Part shown: positions 30,188-40,939 of the stretch, one piece after another
How the letters are laid out: each line of letters begins with the position of its first letter
How positions within the stretch are numbered: position 1 is the stretch's first letter
Source of the DNA: Glaciozyma antarctica PI12
Lineage: Eukaryota > Basidiomycota > Microbotryomycetes > Kriegeriales > Camptobasidiaceae
Direction of reading: 5' to 3'
DNA length: 48,319 bases
Assembly (NCBI GenBank): GCA_002917775.1
Contig: KZ627148.1
Coordinates: 827,680-875,998, forward strand
Notes under the pieces: model-generated
What the model was told of the DNA's origin: nothing
Database searches by the model: none
The model's input: only the letters and a program-made list of their open reading frames with translations
Position numbers and translations under genes: made by a program

Positions 30188-33100
30188 CTAAATACCAGCT
30201 CCCCTCCTTCTCAACCCCTCGAGCATCCCCCGAATCGAAACAGCAATCCCGCTCGTCACGACGCTCTCCTCCACCTCGGTCGCATTCGACTCCTGGCTCT
30301 CCTCGACCCCCTCCATCGCGTCGAGCCGTTCCACTCGCTCGCTCGTCTCGTGAATCGTCGAAAACTCCTCCATCGCTTCGACGAGGTTCTTCATCGCGGT
30401 CGGGTGGGAGCGAAGGGCGGAGACGACGAGGTCTTGGTTGAGGGGAACGTCGATCATGAAGAGGCCGACGAGGATTCCCGAGTAGCCGTTGATGAACGAC
30501 GAGTTGAGCTACGGTGAGGAGGGTTAGTCAAGCTCGAAAAACGAGAGGGAGCGAGCGCACCTCGTTCTCGCTGTCCTCCAGTGGATCGAGGTACAGGTCC
30601 GTGAGGCGAAGGACGGCCGACTTGCGGTCGACGCACTGGCACTGCTGAGCGCACTTCCTCTGCTCCTTGCAGTCAGGGTCGATCACTACCTCCAAAGAAA
30701 TCAGCTCTCCTCCGCACGGCGAAAGCGAACGAACTCACGAGTTGTCCGAATGACATCCTTGACCCCCTCAACGCTCTCAACCATGTTCGTCAACACTCCC
30801 AGCGTCAAGCACAGCACGTCAAACTTGACGCTGACGACCGCCGGCTTGTCCTCCCCCTCAACACCATCGCTCGCCGGCAGCCCCTCCCCACTCGACATCG
30901 AACGAAACCTCCCCTGCCCCGCTCTCGCCGCCTTCGTCCTCGTCGCGACGATAAGCTTGATGAGTGTCGACACCACCAGCGGCAATTGCGCGAGCGCGAT
31001 AGACCACTCGGGGTTGTGCGTCGTCAAGTCGATGAGGAGGCGAAGAGTGCTGAGAAGGACGTCCATCGCGGTCGAGGCGAGAGGAGCGTCAGAGCCGCAG
31101 GCGAGGATGTGGCAGGCGAGGACGAGGTGAGCGAGGGAAGGGGCGAGAGTGGAGAGATGGGAGACGAGGAAGTAGTGCGTGTCCTCTGTGGCAGACGAGC
31201 AGGCTTCGAAGATGTGCAGGCACATGTCGATGAGTCGGAGGTTGATTGAGCCATCGGCGGGGAGGAGGTCCTGCGATTGAATGATCAGCTTGTCGGAACT
31301 CGGGACAAGGCACGACTCGACCAATCCGTTCGCGTACCGCGACATTCGAACTTCGAGGCCGCGCGTCTCGTTGACGAGTGCGAGAATGACTGCGTCGAGA
31401 GCTCCAGAGGAGCAGATGAGGTGCTGCGGGCGGAAGAGGGCTCGAGGAGGGAAGGAAGCCATGATGGAGAGTGCGATAAGGCAGAGGGATCGAAGAGTGA
31501 CCTGGATTGCGCAGCCCGTCAGTTTGCGCTCGTCTTCGAGAGTGTGGGGCGTACGGCAAGCGAGCCCTCCTCGGCGATCTTGGACGAGTCGATGACTTGT
31601 CGGACGTTGCCAAGCTGCGAAGGAAGCATCAGCACCAGCTCTCACTTCGCCACCAGCGAGCGACTCACGACCCGCACGTCCTGCTTCGAGAAACCTTTCG
31701 CCGGTGTCACCCCTCCAATCTCCTCCCCCGCCCAAGGAAGCGCCAGCAGTCGAGTCAGCACGACAAGAACATCGCAAGTCAAGTCCTGGAAAATGGCGTC
31801 CTCGTCCTGGGCGCCTTTCGAGAACGTCGAAGTGGTCACGCGTAGGAGCGGCTCGGCGATACGCTGGTCTCGAGCGAGAGTCGCGACGAGAAAGGCGAGT
31901 GCTGGATCGAGTGCCTGCGTCGACGAAGATTAGCAGGTGCGAGAGCGGAGGTGCGAAGAGACGAACCCGATCCCCATCCCCTGCTTCGGCCTTCCTAAAC
32001 TCGACGTACACCCGCTCGACGAATCCCGACGCCTTCAGCTTGCGCACAAAGTCGACCTCCAGGACCTTTCGCAAAACCTCGAGCGCACTGCACGACTCGT
32101 CAGCTCCATCCCGCCGCTCCGCAAGACTAACACACCTCGCCCTCCTCACTCCCAACCCCATACTCGGCACCAACCCCTCAACCAAATAATCAAACTCGTC
32201 CACAAACCTCGCATTCTCCCCCTTAGCCCTCAACTGCGTCACGCTCTTCAGCTCGCTCTCCCCCAGCCCCTCCTCCTCCTCGTCGACCCCCCACTCCCTC
32301 CTCAACGCAGCATATGTCTCCCTCTCCCTCCTCTGCACCGGCATCTCCAACTTAGGCCTCAGAAGCTTCCTCCCACCACCTCCCACAGGAGAGCTCTTCC
32401 GTCCTTCGTCCGAGGGTCCAGGACCGAACAGTCGATCCTCCTCGACATCGCGCTTGAAGCTCCGTGCGCCGCCGTACGTCTTTGGACCACCTACGACGCT
32501 CCGTGATGAGTCGACGAGGGAAGTGTTGCGGCTGAGAGGGCGTTTGGTGGGAGATGCGGGTCGGGAGAGGTGGGATTGGGATGGGAGGGCGGAGGGGAGG
32601 GAGGGAGAGGGACGGAGGGTGCGAGAAGGGGAGGAATTCGGAGATGAGAGGAGAGGGAACGAATTGGCGCGTGCGAAAGGTTCTGTGGCGAGAAATTAGC
32701 GAACGGAGGCAGTGGAGAGGGAGAACGCACCGGAGGGAGCGGTGCGAACGCCCATGCTAGCGACAACGCCACTCGCTGTTCGACCTATCTTCTTCCCTTT
32801 GGTAGCAATCTCGTCGGCAGGTTTCACGAAGGAGGAAAAGACGCTCGCGAGGTTCTTGACGGGGCTGCGAAGGGGTGTCGGAGGGCGAGACGAGGTGGCC
32901 TGAATGGCTGAGGAGGGGGCGGGAAACCGGTTGGGAGTTAGAGGGGCGGCAGATGTAGTTGTGATGGGTTCGGGATTCGGAGGGATCGATGGAGGGACAG
33001 CAGCGCGAGGCTTGGTCGGCGGGGTCGGCTTGACTGGTGCAGGGGGTTGAGACTGAGAGGACGCGGGGATGGGAGAAAGGGCTGAGGGACGTGCAGGCAG

Positions 33101-33883
33101 AATGTCGGAGATTTCTGGGCTGGCCTTTGCGCTGGTAATCTTGGTCCTGGGGCGCTTCCGACGCGGAGGGGAGTTGTCCTCGACCGCTGTCGAGCTGTCG
33201 TCCTGCACGGGATCTTGAACGACCTCCTTCTCCTTCTCCTTCCCATTCATAGCTGTCCTCCGCGCCGACACTGCACGCTGAGCAGTGGGAGGATCGACGC
33301 GCTTCTTGGTGACGGCGGGAGAGGTAGTCGAGGAGGAGGGGGAAGCAGCGGTGGCTGCGCGTCGAGGAGAAGGCTTGGGAGGCGGGGCCGACGAGGAAGG
33401 CTCCATCGCTACGCGAAGACGTTTCGGAGGTGAGGGAGAGGGAAGAGGTGATGCTGTCCTAGGAGTCCTGCCCTTCGTAGCAGCCACCACTCCCTTCCCC
33501 GTCCCGACAGCTCTCCGCGCGACGTCCTCGTCCCACTCCACCGTACTCGCGCCCACGATAGTCCCCGTCGCCTCTGCCCCCTTAGTACCCTCCTTCGCCT
33601 TGCCCGTCGCCCTCCTCGTCCCTCTCACCGCGCTCCCGCCCCGAGAAGGAGCTGACTTGATCCGCGTGACGACCGGCTTTGCCCCACTCTTCGCGCGTCC
33701 AGGCACAGCTCCACCACTAGGACTTCCCAGAAGAGCGGCTTCGACTTGTCCATCTGAGCTGTCGCCGTCTGAGGAGGAGTCGGCAGTGGCGAGAGGGATG
33801 GAGGCGAGGCGAGCTGCTGAGCTGAGGGAGCGGCGGCCGTACGTCTTCGTCACGCGGCGTTGGGATGGGAGGTCGGCTGACAT
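30188..33883 (-). CDS. WAPL: WAPL-type cohesin release factor
   Basis: The start is MSADLPSQRRVTKTYGRRS at the ATG at 33883. Other members of the family also carry the KTYGRR motif near the N-terminus. A long disordered Ala/Pro/Ser/Lys-rich region follows, with LRSPVKNLASVFSSFVKPAD near 32860. After an intron (about 32731-32684) comes GPKTYGGARSFKRDVEEDR, then the helical WAPL domain: GENARFVDEFDYLVEGLVP, SALEVLRKVLEVDFVRKL, LGNVRQVIDSSKIAEEG, VTLRSLCLIALSIMASFP, LVLACHILACGSDAPLAS, FDVLCLTLGVLTNMVE and, after a Cys-rich insert, LNSSFINGYSGILVGLFMID. The stop is at 30188. WAPL (Wpl1/Rad61) with Pds5 opens the Smc3-Scc1 gate to release cohesin from DNA. Several small introns; no frame problem noticed. 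Confidence 0.88.
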
Positions 33884-34141
33884 CCTGTGGTGGAGGCGTG
33901 GCCAAGAGTGGGTGTGTTGAGGGTTGAGGGTAGGAGCGCTGAGCCAACTCGAGCGCGAGCGCAACAAGTTCGATCGCCTCAGTTCGAGGCAAGGCTCTTC
34001 TCTCGGACGACGAGAGCACGAATCCAAGTACCGTATCGCTGCAAAGATCTAATCGAGCCAACACAAGAGGGGGAGAACTAACTAGCACAGCAGGTCGCAA
34101 TGAAAAAAAGGGACAAAATACGCGACCTCGCTGCCGAACCC

Positions 34142-37100
34142 TCACTCGCAATAAATCGTGTTGGAGGGGAAGACGACTCCATCCGTCCGCACCAACGTAA
34201 TCCTCAGGCCCTTCGGCAGCGTAGTGGGCGTCCTCGACAAGCTCAGCGCGTAGCTCGGCGGCCGGCCGACGAGGAAGCGGCGCGAGTTCTTGAAGATGCA
34301 CGTTGTGCAAGGCGTCGAGCCGAGCCAGACGTGATACGCGGGCGAGAAGTTCTCTCCGAGAATACCTGGTCATTTTTTAGGATTAGCGGGAGCTGGAGGG
34401 AGAGAGGAAGCGAACGCACTGATCATCGGCGGAGCTCCGTTCAAAGGACGCGTGAGTTCGTATTCGAAGACGATTGGGCTGTCCTGGATTGAGAGAGCCG
34501 GAATAAGCGTCGAGTAGAGTGGTACCGACGATGGCGGACTGCGAGAATGTCGTTTGTTAGCCCCGGCGAGCCACAAAGAAAGGATGCGACGCACGGAGGA
34601 AGAGCTCCCCCAGTGTAGATGCCGTCGCGAACGCTGGGAGGAATGTAGAACGTCGTCCTCGTCACGTCTACAGCCACAACCGACCACAAGCTCTGTTCTG
34701 CATCATCAACTCAATCAGCTCCCTCCCACTCATCTCGGAAGAAAGACGCACCTCCGCACTCGATCGTCCAAGCCCTCGGCTTCTCCTTCTCCCTCGTCTG
34801 CCCCAAGCTCAGATTCGACACAGACTTCCCCCTCTTCCTCAAATCCGAACTCGCGCCATACGGACTCGCAAACCCTGGCACCGACGTCCGTCTCTTGACG
34901 ACCTTCCTCCCCTCGCTCGACTCGCCCCTCGCCACCACCTCCTCAGGCTCAATAAAGTGCCTTTCTCCCCTCCCCTCCGCAGTTACCACGTCATTTCCGT
35001 AGCACGCCAGGAACGTATTGGGTGGCGGAGGGCGGAACGGGTCTTTTTGGAAATTGTAGTCGGAGAAGAGCTCGAGTGCCGCGAGGTGGAGTTGCGAGAC
35101 GGGTTCTCCGAGGATTTCGTTCGGCGCGCAGGGGAGGGAAGGATCGACGGGAGAGGTAGGGGAGATGGAAGCGCCTCCGACGGCGTGCAAGTTGTGGTCG
35201 AGGGCGCGGATGATGAGGATAGGCTATCGTCGTGCGAAGGTCAGTTCTCGTTGCGCGAGCGAGGTGGGAAAGAGGAACTCACGGAAACGACGGCGGTGGA
35301 GAGGCACTGAAGTACGATCGGCATGTTGTAGTAAATTCCTTTCGGGTTGAGAACATCGAACGGAATAACGTTGTCGGGCGGGCGAGGGTACCCCGGATGA
35401 GGCGGGGGTGCGCCTGCGATATCGGGGTCGGTGATGGGGAGGGAGAGGTCGACGGCATAAATGATGAAGGCGTCCCATCCATCTGTGCGAGTGACAAACT
35501 GGGTTGTACCCGAGTCGGCAGGGGCGAACGTTCGCGCGGTAGTTGTCATCGCGCGCCAGTCCATCGTTGGGAACGAAGCTTGGTGGCCTGAGACGGCGAG
35601 GTAGCGGTTCTTGCTGCCGACGGAGCGAGTGCGGTTGAAGAGGGAGACGAGAGTGCCGTGCTGGAGACTCACTGCGTAAAATCGTCAGCTGCGACGCTCG
35701 CACGATGCGAAAAATGAACATACTGCAGCTGAGAGGTCCCTGCCTTTGCTTCGACGGCCTCGAAAGAACCGTCAAAGGCTTTCCAACGAACTTCCCCAGC
35801 AGCCGGTTCTCCCGACTATTTCTGCCAGGAATGACGACCTCGACCTCGACTCGCGCCTGCAGAATCGCTCCCCCCTCCGCTTCCTCCGGCGCACGCACGA
35901 AGAGATCCTTCCTCGAGACCGCCCTCCCGCACAAGACGCGTTCTTTGTCCTTCCGAGCACTGCATAGCTTTCCCGACGGCTCGAGCCACTCGATCGGAGC
36001 GGGCTCGAGGATGTGAGGAGCTGTTGCGAAGGTCTGTTGGAATGGCGGAAGGACTGGGTGCTGAGGTGTGAAGGTGGGAGTGTCGGTTGCGATAGAGAAG
36101 AAGACTTCGGGAGGAACGTTGGCGCGCGAAGTGGGTGGGGACGAAGGGAGGTTGGTCCACCAGGACGTGCCGAGCAGGAGCGCCATCGGGGGAGGGCAGA
36201 GGAATCTGCGTCGTCGCATTTAGTGTTGCAAAGGTGCGAGTGAAGAATAAAGACGAACCGTTGCTCGTTCCCGAAGCTTCGCTGTGCCAGTCGCGGGTTG
36301 AGAACCAAGACGCTTCGCTGACCGATCGCAAGCCTGTCCTCAGCGACCAAATACCTCCTAACCTCCTCCCTGCGCGAAAGATCAGCGACCATTCCTCCTT
36401 ACTCTTCGAAAAAAGACCTACTTGAGCTCTCCCGGCGATAAACCCTTCACGATGATGTCGTATTCCTCTTCGACCTTGGGCGCGAGCTGAGCCTCCCACT
36501 CGACGTACTCGAGCGCGGCCATAGGAGTAGGGCTCTCGGCGCGACACGCCTGGAGCGGAAGGTGTCGATGAAAGGGCTCGGTAGGGCTGAGCGAGCGTCG
36601 AAGTTCGGTGATTGGGACGGAGGAAGTGGGGAAGGAAGGGGTGAGGGGGGAGGTGGCCAACGGCGAAATGGTCGAGGTTGTGGCGTGCGACGAGGTGGGT
36701 CGAGAGTGGCGGCGGGTGAAAGCTGGGAAGATCGGTTGGTACATCGAGGTGAAGTTGATGGGAGAGGGTGGACGAGAGCTTGGATTGGCGCTGTGGGGAG
36801 GGTCGAAGGGGGGCTCCGGCGCGGCGGAGGGAGCTGGAGGTGCAAAGCGAGGAGAGATAGATGGAGATTTTTGAGTGGAATAAATGGTTCTGGGAGGAGG
36901 GGAAGGGAAAGCCGCAGGGAAGGTCGAGGGGGAAGTGCGGTATCGCTGGCGTGCTGGCGACGGGGGGTTGGGCGGAGGGAGGGGGTTGTAGGCTGGCCGA
37001 GCTGGTAGATAGTCGAAAACGGGAATAGGGTCGGGGTAGATCCGTGGAATGGGCGGAGGAGGCGCGGAGAAAGTTGTCGTTTCCGTCGCTGGCGTCGGTG

Positions 37101-37521
37101 CTGCGTCGGGAATGAAGGGGACGAAGACGATTTCTGCTTCGAGAGGCGCGTAAGTGGATACTGGGGGCTCGTAATACGGGTAGTAAGGCGGTTGTTCTGG
37201 CGCGTAGTCCATCGGAAAGGTCGCGTAATCGTTCGAGCTGGGGTAGAACGTCGTCGCGTCGTAGGAGTGCGGATACAGCCCTGCTGCTGACCCACCAGGC
37301 AGGATCGCGTACGTCTCCACCGTAGGATAAATCTCTCGCCCGCTCCACTCCATCGCGACTCCCTCTCCCTCGTATCGCACCCCCAAGCCCGAATCCCGCA
37401 CGCCCTGCCCGATCGCGTCCGTCCAGTGCTTCCGCTCAGCTCCGGCGCCTCCGTGCGGCCGGCGAGGGAAAACTGAGCTTTTCAGAGGAGGTGTCGTCCA
37501 GTACGGGCCTTGAGCGTTCAT
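34142..37521 (-). CDS. CSL (RBP-J/LAG-1/Su(H)-type) DNA-binding transcription factor
   Basis: The first ATG in frame is at 37521 (MNAQGPYWTTPPLKSSVF). A long Pro/Ser/Tyr-rich N-terminal region (to about 36420) contains RKHWTDAIGQGV and ALEYVEWEAQLAPKVEEEYD. After an intron, the Rel-homology-like LAG1 DNA-binding domain has RRYLVAEDRLAIGQRSVLVL and NPRLAQRSFGNEQRFLCPPP, very close to the animal signature QKSYGNEKRFFCPPP. The beta-trefoil domain follows: VSLQHGTLVSLFNRTRSVGS, KNRYLAVSGHQASFPTMDW, GWDAFIIYAVDLSLP, YYNMPIVLQCLSTAVVSP. The C-terminal IPT/TIG-like end is GILGENFSPAYHVWLGSTPC ... PSNTIYCE. Fungal CSL proteins (Cbf11/Cbf12 in fission yeast) bind GTGGGAA-like sites and act without Notch. 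Junctions checked are in frame. Confidence 0.88.
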
Positions 37522-38366
37522 GGTCGGGAGCTGCTGAAGCGTCGGGGAGCAGGCGGGCAAGGGTCCAGTTCAAGCTGCGGCTGCGTTTGCTGGCTACGGC
37601 TGAACCTTGCGGAGTAGTCGGAGGCCGAGTTGAACTGCTGTGCCACCTTTGCTGAGGCTGAGATGTCGTGGGCGAGGCACAGGAGAAGAGCACTCAACAC
37701 ACCCCAAGAACGGCCAGCGAGGTGCGTGCGCGAGTTCCGACCTCCGCAAATTCAAATCTCTGATCGTGTTCGAGAGAAGGCGCACTTGATCAAGCTAGCC
37801 TGGGTCGTCAGAGTGAAAGAGAGGCGTAGAGCGAGTCGCAACTACGTGCGAGAGCGAACTTGAAAGAGAGGTCTGCGAAATCGGCCAGCGAACTCGTCGG
37901 CGGCTGGACGGAGATGGGATCTGAGAGTGACCAGCGTAGAAAGACGCATGAACATACTAGAAACGTAGGCTTCCCAAACAGCATCAGGAACGAAGCCAAG
38001 TGACAGGAAGCACACAGCGGCCTCGCCTCCAAAAAAACTCAAATCTCGCACTGCGAAGCTCCGCCTTCTTCAGCTGTCGTCAGCCGTCGCCTCCCCGCCC
38101 CTGCTGCCGTATAGGCCACGGTCGTGAGTCATTAACGAGCTAACATAGCATGATTCTTCCAAGCTCACAGCGTGAATCGTCTGGGAACGCCGTGCTCTCC
38201 GCACGCATTCTAGGGGCTGCGGTGCTGCTGAAGCTCCGTTACGTCCCTTCACAGCCCTCCGAGAACTGGAGCGTGAAAGCGGAAAGCGGATTCTGGCAAG
38301 CGAGAGAAGCGAACAGAACGGCGACTGCGAATCTAAAGCGTACTTCGCACCAGCCCACCCTACACC
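37522..38366. other. Intergenic region between CSL and CDCA7-like genes
   Basis: About 845 bases contain the CSL promoter/5' UTR and the CDCA7-like 3' flank. ORFs in it are short and show no domain. Confidence 0.4.
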
Positions 38367-40672
38367 CTACTTCTCCCCCTTCTCCGCCCTCTCCCTCTCC
38401 ACCTCGCAATACCCCTCGAAAGCCCTCAGCGCCCCAACTAGTTCCGCCACCTCAGCGACCTCGCCCCCCCTGTACACCGTACACCGCCATCTTGCGACCC
38501 CACTCGACATAATCCGCCAGCTGCCCCACTTTGTCGACGAGGAACCATCTCGGCTCTGCGCGCTCTGTCGGAGCGGGCTTGGGAGATCTGGGGAAGGGAG
38601 TGCCGTGGATGAGGACGCTCCAACTGAGAGGTCGGGGGGCGTTGTCGTCGAAGGTTGGGTGGGGGGAGCGGGGAGTGTTGGGGAGGATGTAGTAGGTGTT
38701 GCCGAGGGTGTCGAGGCCGGCCGAAAAACGGACGCGGTTCGAGATGGTGGCGAGGTGGAATTCGTGCTCTGCGCGAACGGTGAGCGAAGGATTAAGGAGT
38801 GCAGGAAGGACGCACGGATCTGGACCTGGACAAGGTGCTCTTCCTTGACCGCTTTCGCAATCTGCCATTCATGATCAGCGTGGCGCAAGTCACGAAGCCA
38901 GAGAGACAGGCCACCTTCGCATCCACCTTCCAAGCCGCCTTCCTCCAGGTCGTTTGCGCAAGCTCCTTCTCAGCGAGACGTCGCTTGCCCGGAGAAGCAA
39001 TCGGCTCGAGCGGTCTAGTCGCGAGATGCTCCTTCTTCTTCTCCGCGAGCTCGTTGCGCGTCTTGTACTTTCGCCTGTTGAGCTCGACCTTCTTGGTCCT
39101 CTCCTCGAGGTTACCCTGCGCGCCGACATCAGCTCCGTCCTCGCACAACCTGCGAGCGACAACTCACCTCCGCCATCGCCTCGCGCACCTCTTCGCTCTC
39201 ACACGCCAGCTCGACCAACCCCGCCAGGCACCTCATCCTCTCCGCACCATCAACCTCATCCTGCCTCTCCACCTCCCCACTCCACTCGCGCCACTCCTCC
39301 ACCTCCTCTTGATCCGTCCCGACGCCTACAAAGTCCCCGACCTCAGCCCAGTACCTCCTCTTGGCCTTGAGAGATCCCACTTTTCCCGCCTTCCTCACTT
39401 CCTCCAGGACGCGTTCGACATCCTCGCTCTCCCCGCCGAGCAACCCCAATAACCCCTCCACAACTCCTCTCTGCCCATCCTCCCCTTCTACTCCCCAAGC
39501 TCCCTCGCTGTCCAACAACCCCCCTTCAAGCCCGTCAAGCCACCTCAACGTCCCCTCCAACCTCCTTGCCAATTTTCCCTCCCCCACCACCTCCCTCAAC
39601 GACGGAATAAGTCCCGCGAACCGAATGATGAACGAACGAACGTTCAACCGCGCGAGGAGGAGGAAATCCGGCATGTCCTCCTCGCGGAGGAGGTGGGAAC
39701 GAGGAGGTCGAACAGGAGGAGGGGCACGACCACGACGCTTTGGAGGGGGAGGAGCGGGGAGAGGAGGTGGGAGGGGAGCGGTGGCTTTGCGCGGGTGGGA
39801 GATGGAGCGAGGGAGGGGGGAGGGAGCAGTGGATGCGGTGGGTGCTTTTGAGGGAGAGGCGAAGGGGAGTGTAGATGAGGAAGCTTTGGGCGGTACGAGG
39901 GGTGAAGGCGGGGGTTTGGAGGCTTGAGGCGAGGATAGCTGGGGACGCGAGCGAGGGCTGGGATGCTTCGGCGAGATGGAGGGGAAGGGACCGATGTAGA
40001 ACGTTGTGCGCTGCTTGGGGCTCTTGTCTCCAACCTTCGGCGTAGCTGCGACAGCCTGGAGGAGCTTCAGCACGCCCACCAGAATCTAGAGAGAGAGGGA
40101 GGAACGCACCGACGTGGACGCGACAGCCACCCCGTCTTGCGCAAGCAGCTCAGCGGCGTTCGACAGTCCCCTACTCTTAATAAGAGCCGTCAAGGCCGGT
40201 GGCCGGTCCCTGATTCGACTTCCTGCTCCCGCAAAAAAACATCAGCGCGTTCCTCCTCCCCAGACCACCGTCACGTACCTCCTACAAGCACTGCAAGTAC
40301 CTACACGCCACATCAGCTTCCCTCCCTTCACTCACAGGAAGAGAACTCACAAGTCCCACAGCAACTCGGGCACCTCCACCCCTCGCGTACCACCTCCTCC
40401 ACGACCACCTCGTACTTCCTCAACAGACACTTCCCGCAGTACGCTCGTCCACACGGCACGTTCCCCTTCGCACCAGATTTAAGCGCTGTACACCGGAGAA
40501 TCGTACTGGTTGCAGGGTCATGCGGTTGATGGTCTACGAAACGCGTTAGTCGAGTCGCGTCGCGCGCGAGGCAGGGCGTACCTTGGTGGCAGTAGACTTT
40601 GGTAAGCTTCGCTTTCTTCCCTGTGGTGGGAGGCGGAGAGGCGGGGAGTTCGAGAGGGCGTTTGGGCGGCAT
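38367..40672 (-). CDS. CDCA7-type zinc-finger (zf-4CXXC_R1) protein
   Basis: The start is MPPKRPLELPASPPPTTGKK at 40672. The four-CXXC zinc finger follows: VYCHQ, an intron, DHQPHDPATSTILRC, GNVPCGRAYCGKCLLRKYE, REGWRCPSCCGTC, and after another intron TCSACRRKSNQGPATG. Vertebrate CDCA7 has CPPC-x-G-x-CNCSYC-x-K-x-G-x-CATG at the same place. A Pro-rich linker is followed by PDFLLLARLNVRSFIIRFAG, a helical block I compare to the DDT-like segment of related fungal proteins, then long acidic/basic helices and a C-terminal domain (EFHLATISNRVRFSAGLDTL, LGNTYYILPNTPRS, EPRWFLVDKVGQLADYVEWG). Animal CDCA7 recruits the remodeller HELLS for DNA methylation. Frame slips are apparent near 40185-40200 (after PATG) and in the C7 run at 38464-38470, downstream of which the frame ends ...EVERERAEKGEK. 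Confidence 0.75.
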
Positions 40673-40939
40673 TTGGAGCGCGAGGAGAGGGGAGGAGGGA
40701 GAGGAGGAGGAAGACGTGACTTCGCCCTGTTAGACTTCGCTCTCGATCTCCCCTCTCCGGACAGCTCTTCAAGCAGCGTGTAGTGGGCAGCAACCTACTC
40801 GCCCAATGAAATATGATGACGAACGACTAGGATTCTTTCTGTCTCAACACGATGCGAAAAACAGGCTCCACGCGACGTCCGCCTTAGCGGGCGGAAGAAG
40901 AAGGGGGTAGGGGGGGGTATACAGATGCTGAAACGCGAT
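40673..40939. other. Intergenic region upstream of the CDCA7-like gene
   Basis: These 267 bases serve as CDCA7-like promoter and ornithine-aminotransferase 3' flank, both genes being on the minus strand. No further feature is seen. Confidence 0.35.

Noticed and set aside
35816-37348. 510-codon minus-strand ORF in a second frame of the CSL gene
   Set aside because: It overlaps the CSL coding exons in another frame. The conserved LAG1 and beta-trefoil motifs belong to the CSL frame.
37522-37560. Upstream start of the CSL protein at 37560
   Set aside because: The codon there is TTG, not ATG. The first ATG in frame is at 37521.
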